Below, piece by piece: positions 26,101-32,329 of a stretch of 64,000 nt of DNA. The position numbers and the translations under genes are program-made. The notes beneath the pieces are model-generated. The model did no database searches. It was not told the origin of the DNA and saw only the letters and a program-made list of their open reading frames with translations. Source of the DNA: Macrocystis pyrifera (Eukaryota; Sar; Phaeophyceae; Laminariales; Laminariaceae). The stretch covers positions 496,001-560,000 of the forward strand of contig JASSKH010000040.1 in NCBI GenBank assembly GCA_031763025.1, given 5' to 3'. Position 1 is the stretch's first letter; each line of letters starts with the position of its first letter.

Positions 26101-27206
26101 TGTTTGTATCGTACGTGCGAGAGAGGGAGGAGTCACACCTAAATTGTGCGACGCTATGTATGCTTGCCACATCTCACAACTTTCACTGCTAGCTGAAAAT
26201 TCGAAAAGAGCAAAACCGAGCATCCGAACTTCAAACAACAAGATTTTGACGATTTTGGATGGATGAGAAAAATATAGGAGACACAGACCTACCACTACTT
26301 GTATTGACGCTAAAAGTAGCATAAAAGTAGCAGCATCAGCAGAAAAATACAAGTGCTTTGCTTTTCGAACTCAAAACCTCCGTCAACAACGCCCCGATTA
26401 TATATTTGAGTACGGAAAGGCTGCCAATTAAGAGCGATCGCAGCCGTGCGGGGATCTGCCCACCCAACCGCACAAAGCTGCGGCCTGCAGACTAGAGGGC
26501 GGAGAGGGGGGGGCTTTTGAAATCAAACTCCAGTGCAGACAAGCAGCCCGATGCCTTTTGCTACACAAAGCAGTGTGGAGCTGAGCCTCGTACGCAATTA
26601 TGCCGTGAGAAATGGCGCAACGGAGACCCACCATGCCCTAAATCATTCTTGAGTTCAGGTGTATTCTTTCAGTATCACGGCCCGCTTAGCTGTCGGCCAA
26701 AGCATACCCATCGCGCACCTGAGTCTGGTCAACCTCCAACAAGTCCATGATGGCATCCATGAGACTTTCCTCGGCCAGCGAGGTGCCGTCTGCGACGCAC
26801 ACAAAGAACTGGGTCCTCCCCCTGTACGTGAAGCTGTCCTCCCCCCCCCCCCCTCCTCTGCCTGCAAAGCCCGAGCACCCGTTCGACCTGCCGAGCTGAC
26901 TCCAAGACTCTTTCGAGACATCAAAATATCGTCGCCGTTGATCCGCCCATCGAGACTCCCGCCACCACCTTCGCCCGCACGATGATCCCGCGCTTCCAGA
27001 GGGTCCGGGTAAATCACCGGCATGCCCCTAACGTCTATGCCGTGAATCGACCCGTCGCTGCTTTCGGCAGCTCGGGCCGCCGGCGTTCCAATTCCCGGCT
27101 GAATTAGGAGCTCGTAAGCAAGACGTGTCGGAATAACGACCATACCCACGAAGGAGAGCAAGACCTGGGCCAAAAAGATCAGCGCTGGCCGCCTGAAAAT
27201 CGCCAT
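1032..27206 (-). CDS. Large 16-exon gene for an orphan single-pass membrane protein with long low-complexity tail
   Basis: I do not recognise this family. Sixteen exons, in transcript order: 27206-26719, 22497-22407, 17756-17599, 17504-17370, 16301-15825, 14141-14019, 12912-12829, 11894-10647, 10090-9414, 8807-8715, 8035-7844, 6720-6545, 5831-5239, 4475-4393, 3807-3654 and 1088-1032. Every junction is GT-AG and donor and acceptor phases match throughout; 12 of 15 introns are phase 0. The total is about 4.8 kb of coding sequence, about 1,610 residues. The order of parts is an N-terminal signal-anchor, an unfamiliar ectodomain (exons 1-5), a transmembrane helix late in exon 5, then more than 1,100 residues rich in Ala, Ser, Gly and Pro with short conserved-looking islands. 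Exons 1, 9 and 13 each need a one- or two-base indel to stay in frame. Receptor-like or wall-associated roles are guesses. Splitting into two genes is possible but the phase match argues against it. Confidence 0.75.
1188..1290 (+). repeat. Dispersed repeat family C, copy 1 (G-tract + TACTCA end)
   Basis: A G-tract is followed by TACTCAATATCATGCATGG, then TATGACCATGGACCCTC and CCGGGACGGAGC. It matches copies at 8395, 40872, 42310 and 47402. In transcript orientation it ends in GAGTAC plus a C-tract about 100 nt before the exon-16 acceptor. Confidence 0.75.
1667..1850. repeat. Palindromic repeat family B, copy 1, interrupted by MITE A1
   Basis: The left arm reads GACCCTTCCAGGACTGCAGT then TTTGAGGACAAA; the right arm carries the inverse, GTCCCCCAAACGGGACTGCGG. 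The MITE at 1707-1810 sits between the arms, as in the copy at 37.6 kb. Confidence 0.6.
1707..1810. mobile_element. MITE family A, copy A1
   Basis: A 104-bp element whose ends are perfect inverted repeats (TATTACGGGGGTCCATAGTT and its complement). The inner part carries GGGACCAAATTTTG on one side and CATAGGTCCTATT on the other. There is no coding capacity. Eleven related copies occur in the window. Confidence 0.85.
2933..2970. repeat. Poly(C) tract, 38 bases
   Basis: An uninterrupted run of 38 C lies in the last intron of the large gene. On the transcript it is a G-run about 680 nt after the exon-15 donor. Run length is likely unreliable in any assembly. Confidence 0.9.
3125..3233. mobile_element. 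MITE family A, copy A2
   Basis: Same terminal inverted repeats and inner GGGACCAAATTTTG / ATAGGTCCTATT arms as A1. The right end is slightly decayed (GGATCCCCGGAATAG). Confidence 0.8.
3484..3645. repeat. Degenerate CTACCGACCAACC tandem repeat
   Basis: Short units around CTACCGACCAACCTAACC repeat about ten times with variation. The array begins just inside the intron after exon 15. On the transcript it is GGTTGGTCGGTAG-rich, so G doublets lie close to the 5' splice site. Confidence 0.65.
3654..3807 (-). CDS. Exon 15 of the large membrane-protein gene
   Basis: Acceptor TTTTTAATCAG is followed by a phase-2 frame; donor GTGAGT. It encodes about 51 residues, including SLAEVMLRVDRSGNL and a Ser/Glu-rich acidic patch (SGSSSSSESED). 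The joined codon with exon 14 is AA+G (Lys). Confidence 0.8.
4257..4366. mobile_element. MITE family A, copy A3
   Basis: Intact inverted-repeat ends (ACGGGGGTCCATAGTTAATG and the complement). TACTA occurs immediately outside or at both ends, a possible target-site duplication. Confidence 0.8.
4393..4475 (-). CDS. Exon 14 of the large membrane-protein gene
   Basis: Acceptor TTTATGCAG, donor GTGAGT. It encodes about 28 residues starting LDDMETRRLQELNA, probably a short charged helix. It starts in phase 0 and ends in phase 2, matching both neighbours. Confidence 0.82.
4735..5162. repeat. (CTA)n microsatellite, about 430 bp
   Basis: Nearly continuous CTA repeats with CTG, TTT and CAA interruptions lie in the intron between exons 13 and 14. 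Poly-Tyr, poly-Thr/Leu and poly-Ser/Val frames on either strand are products of the repeat, not genes. Confidence 0.95.
5239..5831 (-). CDS. Exon 13 of the large membrane-protein gene, with +1 frameshift
   Basis: Acceptor CTTTTCCCCAAG and donor GTGCGT bracket 593 nt. The first part (about 130 codons) reads STTATEDLMS, then an Ala/Gly-rich block and LAERLARAEETVGREHEKG. The last part reads RVESLADILARADDGPGN. The frames differ by one base and meet at a run of seven G on the plus strand (5437-5443), where one base fewer would join them. Phase 2 at the 5' side joins exon 12 exactly. Helical heptad-like segments suggest short coiled coils. Confidence 0.78.
6252..6360. mobile_element. MITE family A, copy A4
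   Basis: Diverged copy. The left end is intact (GGGGGACCATAGTAAATAGG); the right end is decayed (TATTTACTATAGCCCCCGC). Confidence 0.7.
6545..6720 (-). CDS. Exon 12 of the large membrane-protein gene
   Basis: A C-rich tract runs into acceptor CTCACCAACCAG; donor GTGAGA. It encodes 58 residues including GGIILDEMEANEASP and a basic Ser/Arg stretch (ARGAASRGRSLLQ). It ends in phase 2, completed by the single G that opens exon 13. Confidence 0.82.
7844..8035 (-). CDS. Exon 11 of the large membrane-protein gene
   Basis: Acceptor CGCAACGTACAG, donor GTGAGA; 64 codons, phase 0 at both ends. The product is Pro/Gly/Ala-rich (ADPGPPPAPAPFGTG) and ends with an amphipathic stretch, SLDLARLIQSAE. Confidence 0.82.
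8104..8152. repeat. (GAG)n microsatellite
   Basis: About 16 GAG/AGG units. On the transcript this is a CTC-rich pyrimidine tract about 70 nt upstream of the exon-11 acceptor. Confidence 0.9.
8395..8498 (-). repeat. Dispersed repeat family C, copy 2 (inverted)
   Basis: Reads GGTGAAAACCCGACCGG, then CCCGGCATTGTAGGGG, and ends TAATGAGTACC plus a C-tract on the plus strand. It is the only copy whose C-tract points away from the downstream acceptor of its host intron. Confidence 0.75.
8715..8807 (-). CDS. Exon 10 of the large membrane-protein gene
   Basis: Acceptor TTTGTGTGATAG, donor GTGAGT; 31 codons, phase 0 at both ends. It encodes a short acidic helix-prone segment, SELLARAELEAQNEANT. Confidence 0.82.
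9414..10090 (-). CDS. Exon 9 of the large membrane-protein gene, with frameshift in Ala repeat
   Basis: Acceptor CTCTCTAAGCAG, donor GTGCGT, 677 nt. The 5' part reads ARRRQAVQDVETSRLAP, a Gly/Thr/Pro-rich linker, then VGKVVTGVGRFFGFAQDD and a poly-Ala block. The last 31 or so codons (QQEALLRGRSLSPEEAQA, ending DNVDRTLE) are in another frame. The switch falls inside GC-rich GCT/GCC repeats near 9500-9520, where one missing base (or two extra) explains it. Both outer phases are 0. Confidence 0.75.
10417..10450. repeat. Poly(C) tract, 34 bases
   Basis: Together with a second tract at about 10603-10622, this gives two G-runs on the transcript within 230 nt of the exon-8 donor (GTTTGA, the weakest donor in the gene). 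Confidence 0.9.
10647..11894 (-). CDS. Exon 8, largest exon of the membrane-protein gene
   Basis: Acceptor CGCCCGAAGCAG, donor GTTTGA; 416 codons, phase 0 at both ends and fully open. The product is strongly biased to Ala, Ser, Gly, Asn and Thr. Less repetitive islands are TVLSEADRAAGIDPN near the start, SNLSVTQSAYSFRTDESA in the middle, and LQDFRDLTDEDRQLRMQ with RAASLLRGSSFKVPLQ near the end. Ser/Arg-rich sequence suggests phosphorylation sites, which is inference. The antisense strand is also open only because of GCC/GGC repeats. Confidence 0.85.
12034..12310. repeat. Dispersed repeat shared with 49.4 kb
   Basis: 12218-12300 matches 49427-49520 in the order CTGCTGTTGCA, CGGGCTAAATTGA, ACGTGGAAGTGTGGTGAG and AAGCTT. 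Both copies are in introns. The boundaries are not resolved and no coding capacity is seen. Confidence 0.6.
12680..12742. repeat. Poly(C) tracts (33 bases plus a second run)
   Basis: A 33-C run at 12680-12712 is followed by CTCCTCCTCC and another C-run near 12734. On the transcript this is a G-rich block about 90-150 nt after the exon-7 donor. Confidence 0.9.
12829..12912 (-). CDS. Exon 7 of the large membrane-protein gene
   Basis: Acceptor GGCTCGTGCCAG, donor GTGCGC; 28 codons, phase 0 at both ends. Encodes a Gly-rich segment, MGGGIGVAGANYANDG. Confidence 0.8.
13125..13205 (+). repeat. 33-base poly(G) plus dispersed repeat family D, copy 1
   Basis: G33 at 13125-13157 leads into CGTACTCATTTGTTGCTTG, then CCTCAGTCGTTTGACCATT. 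The same sequence is at 42252 and 45413. It shares the GTACTCAT end with family C. Confidence 0.75.
13447..13577. repeat. Tandem duplication, ~73-bp unit
   Basis: Two near-identical units carry AGAAACGGGCTACTGCCTG, ATTGGTCAGCA and TTGCCTTTC, ending ATGTTCGATC. Intronic. Confidence 0.85.
14019..14141 (-). CDS. Exon 6 of the large membrane-protein gene
   Basis: Acceptor TGTTCATCGACAG, donor GTGATG; 41 codons, phase 0 at both ends. The product contains SEYVNPTTESVYTAAGD and NRKTQGEWPE. It follows the transmembrane exon, so it lies in the cytoplasmic tail. The Tyr residues flanked by Ser/Thr and acidic residues could be sorting or phosphorylation sites; that is inference. Confidence 0.82.
14314..14419. 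mobile_element. MITE family A, copy A5
   Basis: Ends CACGGGGGACCATAGTAAAT and the complement, with ATAGGACCAAATATTGTT inside. Belongs to the subtype with CCATAGTAAATAGG arms. Confidence 0.8.
14955..15030. repeat. Repeat family E (TACGTCAGCTGTGAGTTCGA), diverged copy
   Basis: Reads AAATACGTCAGAGCTTGTGA, GTTCGATTGATTG, AAGTTGATACTCGAC and AAGCTGCGTA, matching the unit that builds the 55-kb palindrome. Confidence 0.6.
15069..15181. mobile_element. MITE family A, copy A6 (opposite orientation)
   Basis: Inverted relative to A1-A5. The inner order is GACAAAAACCTATATATT then CAATATTTGGTCCTATTT. TACTA flanks both sides. Confidence 0.8.
15825..16301 (-). CDS. Exon 5, transmembrane exon of the large membrane-protein gene
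   Basis: Acceptor CCGCCTCCAACCTCAG, donor GTGAGT; 159 codons, phase 0 at both ends. An extracellular juxtamembrane part (RDMATSLSTPSQVVP, then SLGYLVLYDVEQPQ) leads to WWSWWAYLV and the helix YLVFGLALCCCVVPMAACI. A basic/Gly-rich tail follows (HFRPGHSGPPSPTGSG, FGRSKDGKEDVEAMGG). The Trp cluster before the helix and the Cys triplet inside it are notable; the cysteines could be palmitoylated. With the exon-1 signal segment this predicts a type I topology. Confidence 0.85.
16796..16908. mobile_element. MITE family A, copy A7 (degraded)
   Basis: The left end is recognisable (TTGCGGGGGACCATAGCAAA); the inner CACAAAAACCTAGATATTCC is also recognisable. The right end is largely lost. Confidence 0.5.
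16951..17192. repeat. (CTA)n microsatellite, about 240 bp
   Basis: CTA repeats with a few ATT, CCA and CTG interruptions lie in the intron between exons 4 and 5. It is the second large CTA array in this gene and is in the same orientation as that at 4.7-5.2 kb. Confidence 0.95.
17370..17504 (-). CDS. Exon 4 of the large membrane-protein gene
   Basis: Acceptor TCGACTCCCGCAG, donor GTTTGT; 45 codons, phase 0 at both ends. The ectodomain segment begins VDKGDLTVVLDESVEF, continues CDVLEEQWSVQILNEA and ends in an acidic Ser/Glu stretch. Alternating hydrophobic residues suggest beta strands. Confidence 0.82.
17599..17756 (-). CDS. Exon 3 of the large membrane-protein gene
   Basis: Acceptor GACCAGCAACAG (phase 1), donor GTAAGT after GGT; 52 codons. 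Contains VWAVVPASRLPVYSRYATSF and LIGTVRIVHEVYG. The opening AG completes a codon with the last G of exon 2, and the end is phase 0 into exon 4, so both junctions agree. The segment runs naturally into exon 4 as beta-rich sequence. Confidence 0.68.
17846..17952. mobile_element. MITE family A, copy A8
   Basis: Left end CACGGGGGACCATAGTAAAT, right end ACTGTGGACCCCCGTAATAG. A hybrid of the two arm subtypes. Confidence 0.8.
18437..18524. repeat. Tandem duplication, ~45-bp unit
   Basis: Two units share ACCCAGGGTGAT and CACACCCCCTCTGA. Intronic, with nothing coding seen nearby. Confidence 0.8.
18774..18846. mobile_element. MITE family A, copy A9 (truncated)
   Basis: Only the left half is present (TTACGGGGGACCATAGTGAT, then GAAAAACCTTTATATTTC). 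Confidence 0.5.
18896..19170. repeat. AGATCATCTAC-rich interspersed repeat
   Basis: Several CTACAGATCATC / CTGTAGATCAGA palindromic motifs recur here and in a related stretch at 16390-16470 (CAGATCATCTACTGAAGATC). Intronic and noncoding. Confidence 0.5.
19384..19470. repeat. Palindromic repeat family B, copy 2 (no MITE inside)
   Basis: TTAACCCTTTAAGGACTGCA, then CCCGTCACGGGGACA, and the opposite arm TTGTCCTCAAACCGGGA. It begins at TTAA followed by CCC, reminiscent of piggyBac-type ends; that resemblance is inference. Confidence 0.55.
19826..20002. repeat. Dispersed repeat F, copy 1
   Basis: Shares AGTGCCTGTGATATTCGCTT, GGCACCGATGGG and CCGGCACT with 23550-23702. Both are inside long introns of the large gene. 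Confidence 0.55.
21195..21272. repeat. Palindromic repeat family B, copy 3 (no MITE inside)
   Basis: TCTAGGACTGAACTCCCGTT to CGTCCTCAAAACGGGACTGC, the clearest right arm of this family. Confidence 0.6.
22407..22497 (-). CDS. Exon 2 of the large membrane-protein gene
   Basis: Acceptor ACGGCTGGCGCCAG is preceded by a pyrimidine-rich stretch; the donor is GTAGAT. It encodes 30 residues (ARAESTSLTPPAEGSS, REASVSRGSGVGIS) plus one base. It is a GC-rich island in an otherwise AT-rich intron. Phase 0 to phase 1 fits exon 1 and exon 3 exactly. Confidence 0.62.
23550..23702. repeat. Dispersed repeat F, copy 2
   Basis: AGTGCCCGTGAGATCGCTTG, GCACTGATGGG and CCGGCACT match copy 1 at 19826. No open frame of note. 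Confidence 0.55.
25690..26322 (-). CDS. Unsupported open frame of 210 codons, possible hypothetical protein
   Basis: This frame opens at an ATG at 26322 with a hydrophobic N-terminus (MLLLASIQVVVGLCLLYF) and runs to 25690 inside the first intron of the large gene. I recognise no domain, its composition resembles the surrounding intron, and no partner exon is evident. It may be a chance open frame. Confidence 0.18.
   Translation of the reverse strand: MLLLASIQVVVGLCLLYFSHPSKIVKILLFEVRMLGFALFEFSASSESCEMWQAYIASHNLGVTPPSLARTIQTQQFVATQLFIAVGLEEKRNQFRLVISSGSLYRTGAILDQIRGKTTALLYTHKIIAIFLLGRRVCKALAGSIITQQITNCFREIEFYPNFRHELGRVASCLFTARQGPLSSMVSSFSGLVCWYPDRLGSSRSSGSRT
26719..27206 (-). CDS. Exon 1 of the large membrane-protein gene, with frameshift in a G13 run
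   Basis: The start is the ATG at 27206 (MAIFRRPALIFLAQVLLSF), chosen because a basic N-tip and 18-residue hydrophobic segment follow at once, typical of a signal peptide or anchor. The N-terminal 120 codons continue with TPAARAAESSDGS and IHGIDVRGMPVIYPDPLE. The final 40 or so (FTYRGRTQFFVCVADG, ESLMDAIMDLLEVDQTQ) are in another frame; the switch lies at a run of 13 C on the plus strand (26841-26853), where 14 or 11 would join them. Donor GTGCGC, phase 0. An in-frame GTG lies farther upstream but has no hydrophobic leader next to it. Confidence 0.75.
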
Positions 27207-29240
27207 TGATGCCTTCCTGCTCCGCCCATCGCCGAGCAACCGCGCCCCGCCCACAGCCACAAGAGATGAAAGCGAATCGTAGCCATGGCCACTGCCGTCA
27301 TCGCATATTGCTCCCACAGCCAAACCAGATGGCCTGGGCAGCAGTAGAGCTCCCACCTCTCTCCGCCTTCGTAAACCCGCCCGCCTACGCGCAGCTTCGC
27401 CAGCGCCCTCCGCTCGTCGGTTGCTCATCGACCACGCAGCTTCAGAAGCGGGTGTATGGTGTGGCGATCACACCACCGCGTACCCTCTGCTGTGCCTCGA
27501 CAACAGAGTAGTGTGGCACCCCCTATTTTGCTTCCCTGCTGCACAAGCCTTTCTCCTTGCCTCGAGCAGCCGTGGGTCGGACACACATGTCCGTCCCCTC
27601 TTGGCGGCAATAATCCCTGGAAAGATTCTAAATTCGGGACAATTTTGTGATTGGCCTAGCTTGTTTATCTCGATTTATGTGTGTTCGTGCAGCTTGGCAC
27701 AGACGGTTTCAGGGTTCACGCATATTCATCTATCCTTTCTATATTATTTCCAAATGGTTTCAAATCTGGATCGCGCCAGAACGTGTCGAAGTTTCAAGCA
27801 TCGGCGCGTGCGGTCGCGGTGCAGCAGCCTATACTCTCGCGTCAGACGTAGCTCACGATGGTCCTTCGATATCTCGATCCTATATTTTCCGTTCGGAGAC
27901 TGCCGCCTGCCCACTGCTGTTTGATTACCCGGCTTCGGGTAATATCAGCCAATAATATCTCTTATTTCAAGAATGGTCCGCACATGGTAGGCCAACGTTT
28001 GAAAAAATGAAAAAATGAACCGATGTGTGAGGCGCAAGGTCGCGAAATATTAATTAGCTCGTCTGCTGTCTCAGCAAAAATTCCTGGCAGCAGTTTGTAC
28101 TGCAAACAATTATTTTACACGATATGGGAAAGCGAAGGAAAAAAGGAGAAAAAAGCAGGGTGCACGCCGCTTGCAGTGTGTTTCCAGTCCCGGTGATGCC
28201 TGGAGGCTCGTTTTGCTATCTACCATGAACACCGCCAGGGCCTTGTTTGAGCGATTCGCTCGCATGATGATCATCGATGTTGTTTGCTGTTCGTCATGTG
28301 AACAGGGTGAGCCTTCTTGAGATGATGTTGCATCACGGTTGGGCGTGTTTCATATCGTCGCGTATCGTATCTTTCGCCTGCTGCGTTTTAAATCTGCACA
28401 GTAGCACCAACCAGTCGTAGCAGTGGCGAAAAGGACCTGATCTTGTTTTCTGCGAACAAAAATTACAGCAGCACAAGCAGTGAAATGATGGTATATACAA
28501 CTCTGTCACTCGTAGCTCATAGCAGTAGAGGCCTCCACACCACCGCCACCGTCTCGCTCCAGACCTGTACCGACCATGTACGTGTTGCCATATCTAAATT
28601 CGTACGAGTGCTGTGAGAGAGGGGCCCAGCGAGACACGGGGTCTCGCGTCCCGCTCAAAGCTCAACTATCCTCTTCCTTGCTGACAAACGACTATACTGG
28701 TCCTACAGCTGCTGTATCTCTAAAGAAGTATATTATTTGTTTCCAGGTCGCATTTGGAACGACAGAGAGGATCGTCTCCAATGCCTCAACCAATCAATTT
28801 TTCACGAGAAACCCAGGATTAGCCACCAGCCGCCAGCCGGCCAACAGGCCGCAGGCCACAGACCACGGGCTTCTGGCTACTGGCTGTGTTGGTCCAGGTT
28901 GGTCTGGTGGTGGCAGAAAGTTATTTGCCAGGACGGTGGGGCCTCGTGTCTGTAATGTCTGTGTTCTGCTGCTTTTTTTTTTTTACAAGATGCTTTTTTT
29001 TTTTTTTTATAAATTTTGAAATACGTCAGCTGTGAGTTCGACTGATTAAATAGTTGATACTCAACTTTTTGTAAAAGTGGATTCGCCCACATCATTATAC
29101 GATAGCAGTGCTCGTTGTGTGAGTGAGTGATATTGGCGTATCATATGTATATGGGAGTGCTTCGTAGCTGCTGCTGGGTACTTCTTCTGTTGTTGTGCTT
29201 CTCTGGCCCGGCGTCACAATATGGTATAAAATATGGTATG
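27207..29240. other. Upstream region of the large gene; no gene seen
   Basis: This would hold the promoter and 5' UTR of the minus-strand gene. A GGCCAATCAC motif (CCAAT on the minus strand) lies near 27650. Beyond 28 kb the sequence is AT-rich, with poly-T runs near 28974-29005 and one family E repeat copy at about 29005-29070. I see no supported exon. Confidence 0.4.
29005..29070. repeat. Repeat family E copy
   Basis: TATAAATTTTGAAATACGTC, AGCTGTGAGTTCGACTG, AAATAGTTGATACTCAAC. Near-identical to the 55-kb units. Confidence 0.75.
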
Positions 29241-29252
29241 TGTGTGTGTGTG

Positions 29253-29900
29253 TTCTTCACATTAAACCGTTCTTCTACTCATCGACATCCAGCAAGCCCA
29301 GTGTCCGTGCTGATTCTTCACCCTAGAAAGATACGAGTTCCGTGGTCACAGACTACGACACAGAGATAACACACCGTAATGCATTAATAGCCTACGCAAT
29401 ACCATACCTTCGCACTAGGTGAGGCCGACACAACATACATACATACATACATACGCCAGCAACCAAAATACACCATAAAGAAAGAGAAGCAGCAAAGAAA
29501 CCAAACCGAAAAAGAAAAAGAAAATGAGAAAAATCCCAAATAAATAAATAAAATGGGAAGCCAAAGCTCACACACATACTTACCCCGAGCATGAGCCAAA
29601 AGGGACGTGCAAGGGGGAAGAAACGAGAAGGAAAAAGGGAACTACAATATGCATCCCGGTGAACACTTAACTAAGTAAAAAGAGAAATAATGAGTGGACC
29701 AAAATACGCTCGTCACCCACCCACTATGTAGTACCTTCTTTCATAAGGATAATAAGAAGGGTAAAATATAGGAAAAAGTTAATTCATGGAAAAAAATCAA
29801 AGCACCAAGCCAATACATACCTAACGGCCGCAGCAGTTGGCGGTACGAGTATAGCAAAGAAAAGTCCAACCTATTAGTCGGCCTGGTACCTTGCTACCCT
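29253..29900 (-). mobile_element. 3' noncoding region of non-LTR element 1
   Basis: Begins on the plus strand with GTGTGTTCTTCACATTAAACC and ATCCAGCA, and ends with GTCGGCCTGGTACCTTGCTA. The same modules occur at 30988, 32330, 34990, 35330, 63305 and 63918, defining a shared 3' end. Confidence 0.55.
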
Positions 29901-30680
29901 ATCTGCGGTCTCCCTCTACTCTCTTCTTTTACCGCGGTTTCCCATCTACTACCTCCTGTTCCCCCCCCTGCCCCCATACACTTGTACGGTGTTCCTTCTA
30001 CCCCTCCTGCTGCTACCCCCCTCCCCCCATTCCCTCTAACACTACCCGCAGCGGATGCACGGCGCTGTCTACTCAGCTTTGCCGCAGCCTCGTGCCACCT
30101 GCCCATGAACTGTTCGGCTGCTTCGAGGATTCCCCGGTACCACTTTCCCGTCTGTTTTGCTGCAGTGGGCCATAGTGCGGTCCCAACTCCAAAGACTAAG
30201 GGGGAGTCTTCCGTTGATCCCTCGGTGGCTTTGAACACTCTAAGGTCCTCAGCAATGGCCCTAGGCCAAGTCTTGGGCTGCCCGCCTGGTTTCGGGCTCC
30301 CCCCACCAGCGATCGTCCCGAACATCAACCGACTGGGCAATCGCCCCTCGTGTTGCCGCACCAGAGCCCCCGCAAAGAAGAGTCGTCGTCACGGATGGTC
30401 GTTTCGATACTTTCGCATCGTGTTATTATCCTGAGCGCCTTCGCGTACGAGAGGGTGGTATGGTCGGTGCGTAGTCGGCGCTGGAAGCCAATGACTCGCA
30501 GAAGGATTTCGTGGTGGGCTGATCGAAGCTTGGCGAAGTGGTCCGCATTGAGGGTCCACGTCACGCAACCGTACAGCAAGGTCTCGATCACCTCGGCCTT
30601 CAGCATCCGGACTTTCAGACTAAGCGGTGCGTTCGTCCTATCGTACAGTTCCGGACCATACCGTTTGAGGCATGCCGGTA
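29894..30680 (-). pseudogene. Non-LTR retrotransposon reverse-transcriptase C-terminal remnant, copy 1
   Basis: The minus strand encodes the region after the RT core: LYDRTNAPLSLKVRMLKAE, ETLLYGCVTWTLNADHF, then RVIGFQRRLRTDHTTL and CESIETTIR. It continues in a second frame with PGGQPKTWPRAIAEDLRVF and WYRGILEAAEQF. A frameshift near 30340 and the missing RT core make it a 5'-truncated dead copy. The sequence matches the typical linker and C-terminus of non-LTR (RTE/Jockey/L1-like) elements; the exact clade cannot be told. Confidence 0.75.
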
Positions 30681-30987
30681 TAGTGTGTTGTTGTATGTGT
30701 GCGCAAACCCCTATATACAACAGCACAACATGCATGCATGCCGCTGCAGCAAGCAGCATCACTTTTACAACTAAATAACTGCTGTTACAGAAGTATAGTA
30801 GTAGTAGTTAATTATGTTACTACACTAACTACTACAAAAATTACTATTATTACCAGGTTCACAACAGAACACAGCATGTGGATGTACTTATTTGCTGCTG
30901 TTTGTCCGAGTAGCATATACTACATACACTACAGAGCAACTGGTGGTGGTGAAGTAAAATCATAATGATACACCTTTTATTTTATTT

Positions 30988-31130
30988 TTGTGTGTGTTGC
31001 GTACTTTCTACCCGTCGACATCCAGCACAACAACCAGTGAACGTGCCGATTCTTCAATCAATCCTACAGATTACAGATGGAGACAAAAAAATGTGAAGAA
31101 CACACACACATACAACAAGCTCTGTGGTCG
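30988..31130. mobile_element. Non-LTR 3' fragment
   Basis: Carries TTTCTACCCGTCGACATCCA, GCACAACA and GTGCCGATTCTTCAATC. Solo 3' end without coding sequence. Confidence 0.5.
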
Positions 31131-31878
31131 CAAACCACACATAGATATACTACAACTATTAATAGTGGGCGCCCGCAGATTATTTATCGAAAAGAAAAAT
31201 AGGCTCTGTCAGATCGGCACGAACAATTAGAAAATTGCGAAACCAACACGGTTCAAACAGGACCAAGTCTAAAAATCCAAAACATACGTACACCATAGAG
31301 TTAGATGTTAACAAAAGGTCGGAAAAAGTAAGATGTTGAGCCTGGACATCAAATTCACGTTTCTTGACACCCGGCCGCCCACTCTATATGTGTACGAGTA
31401 CTGCTACAAACTGACTGTACATTGTTTTCTGTTGTTATTGTTATAAAGTATTCATCCTGACTGCAAGTAAAACAGCACAGTAAGTAGCAGTAAAAAAAGC
31501 AAAGTCGTAGACAAAATGCTGCAGTGCAGTGAAAATGTATGTCGTCATCTGGTACTGGATGGATACGACAGAGGCACGACGCATAATACGTACTGGTATG
31601 CATGTATATACAGTATATGGGTACCAGGTATGTACGTGCGTACAGCATCATCATTATTGTCCAACATCCAACACATCCATCCATTCGCTGTGTGGCAAAA
31701 TTGTGCCCATCACGATGGATGATGACAATAACTACTACGTACTTCGAAATTTTGAAAAAATTCCGCACTTCCTTCACAGACAGGTGGCCGATCCCCCCCC
31801 CCTCCCCCCCGCTGAACAATCATTGTGGGGGTAAAAAACTTACTCCTTGGCTGCGATTGATTGAGGTTGTTGCATGAG

Positions 31879-31965
31879 CCGGCGTCCCCGGTGGCGTGGT
31901 AGGTGGTCCGCGAGCCTATCAAGATCAATTTCGTGAGTTCGAGTCTCACCGAGTGCATGCTCATA
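31879..31965 (+). other. tRNA-like sequence with A and B boxes (possible SINE head or decayed tRNA)
   Basis: GGTGGCGTGGTAGGTGG resembles an RNA polymerase III A box. GTGAGTTCGAGTCTCAC forms a perfect 5-bp T stem with a 7-base TTCGAGT loop (B box). The acceptor stem does not pair convincingly and no clear anticodon arm forms, so I do not call a functional tRNA. Confidence 0.4.
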
Positions 31966-32189
31966 GGGACTTTTTCTTGCATAAAATTGATTAGCGGAAA
32001 GCGCGAGAGCGTGAGTTAGCTGTACATTCGATGAAAATCGACGAGCAGTGGGAATGCTGAACCTTATGCGCGATAAAAACTAAAGGCACGTACCGGGGGG
32101 GAGAAGGGACGACACCTGTGACCACGGCTTGTCCAGAAGATCGTCGAGGGCAAAACCTCCTACGAGTGGGCTGGAAAGTAAAAGTGATG

Positions 32190-32226
<37 letters not shown>

Positions 32227-32329
32227 GGTATATACGACCTGGTATGATATTCTCTACTCTGCTGCAGAACAATGCATAAAGTATTATATTGTCGACCGAG
32301 AGCTGCTTAATATGAAATGAGTATATGTG

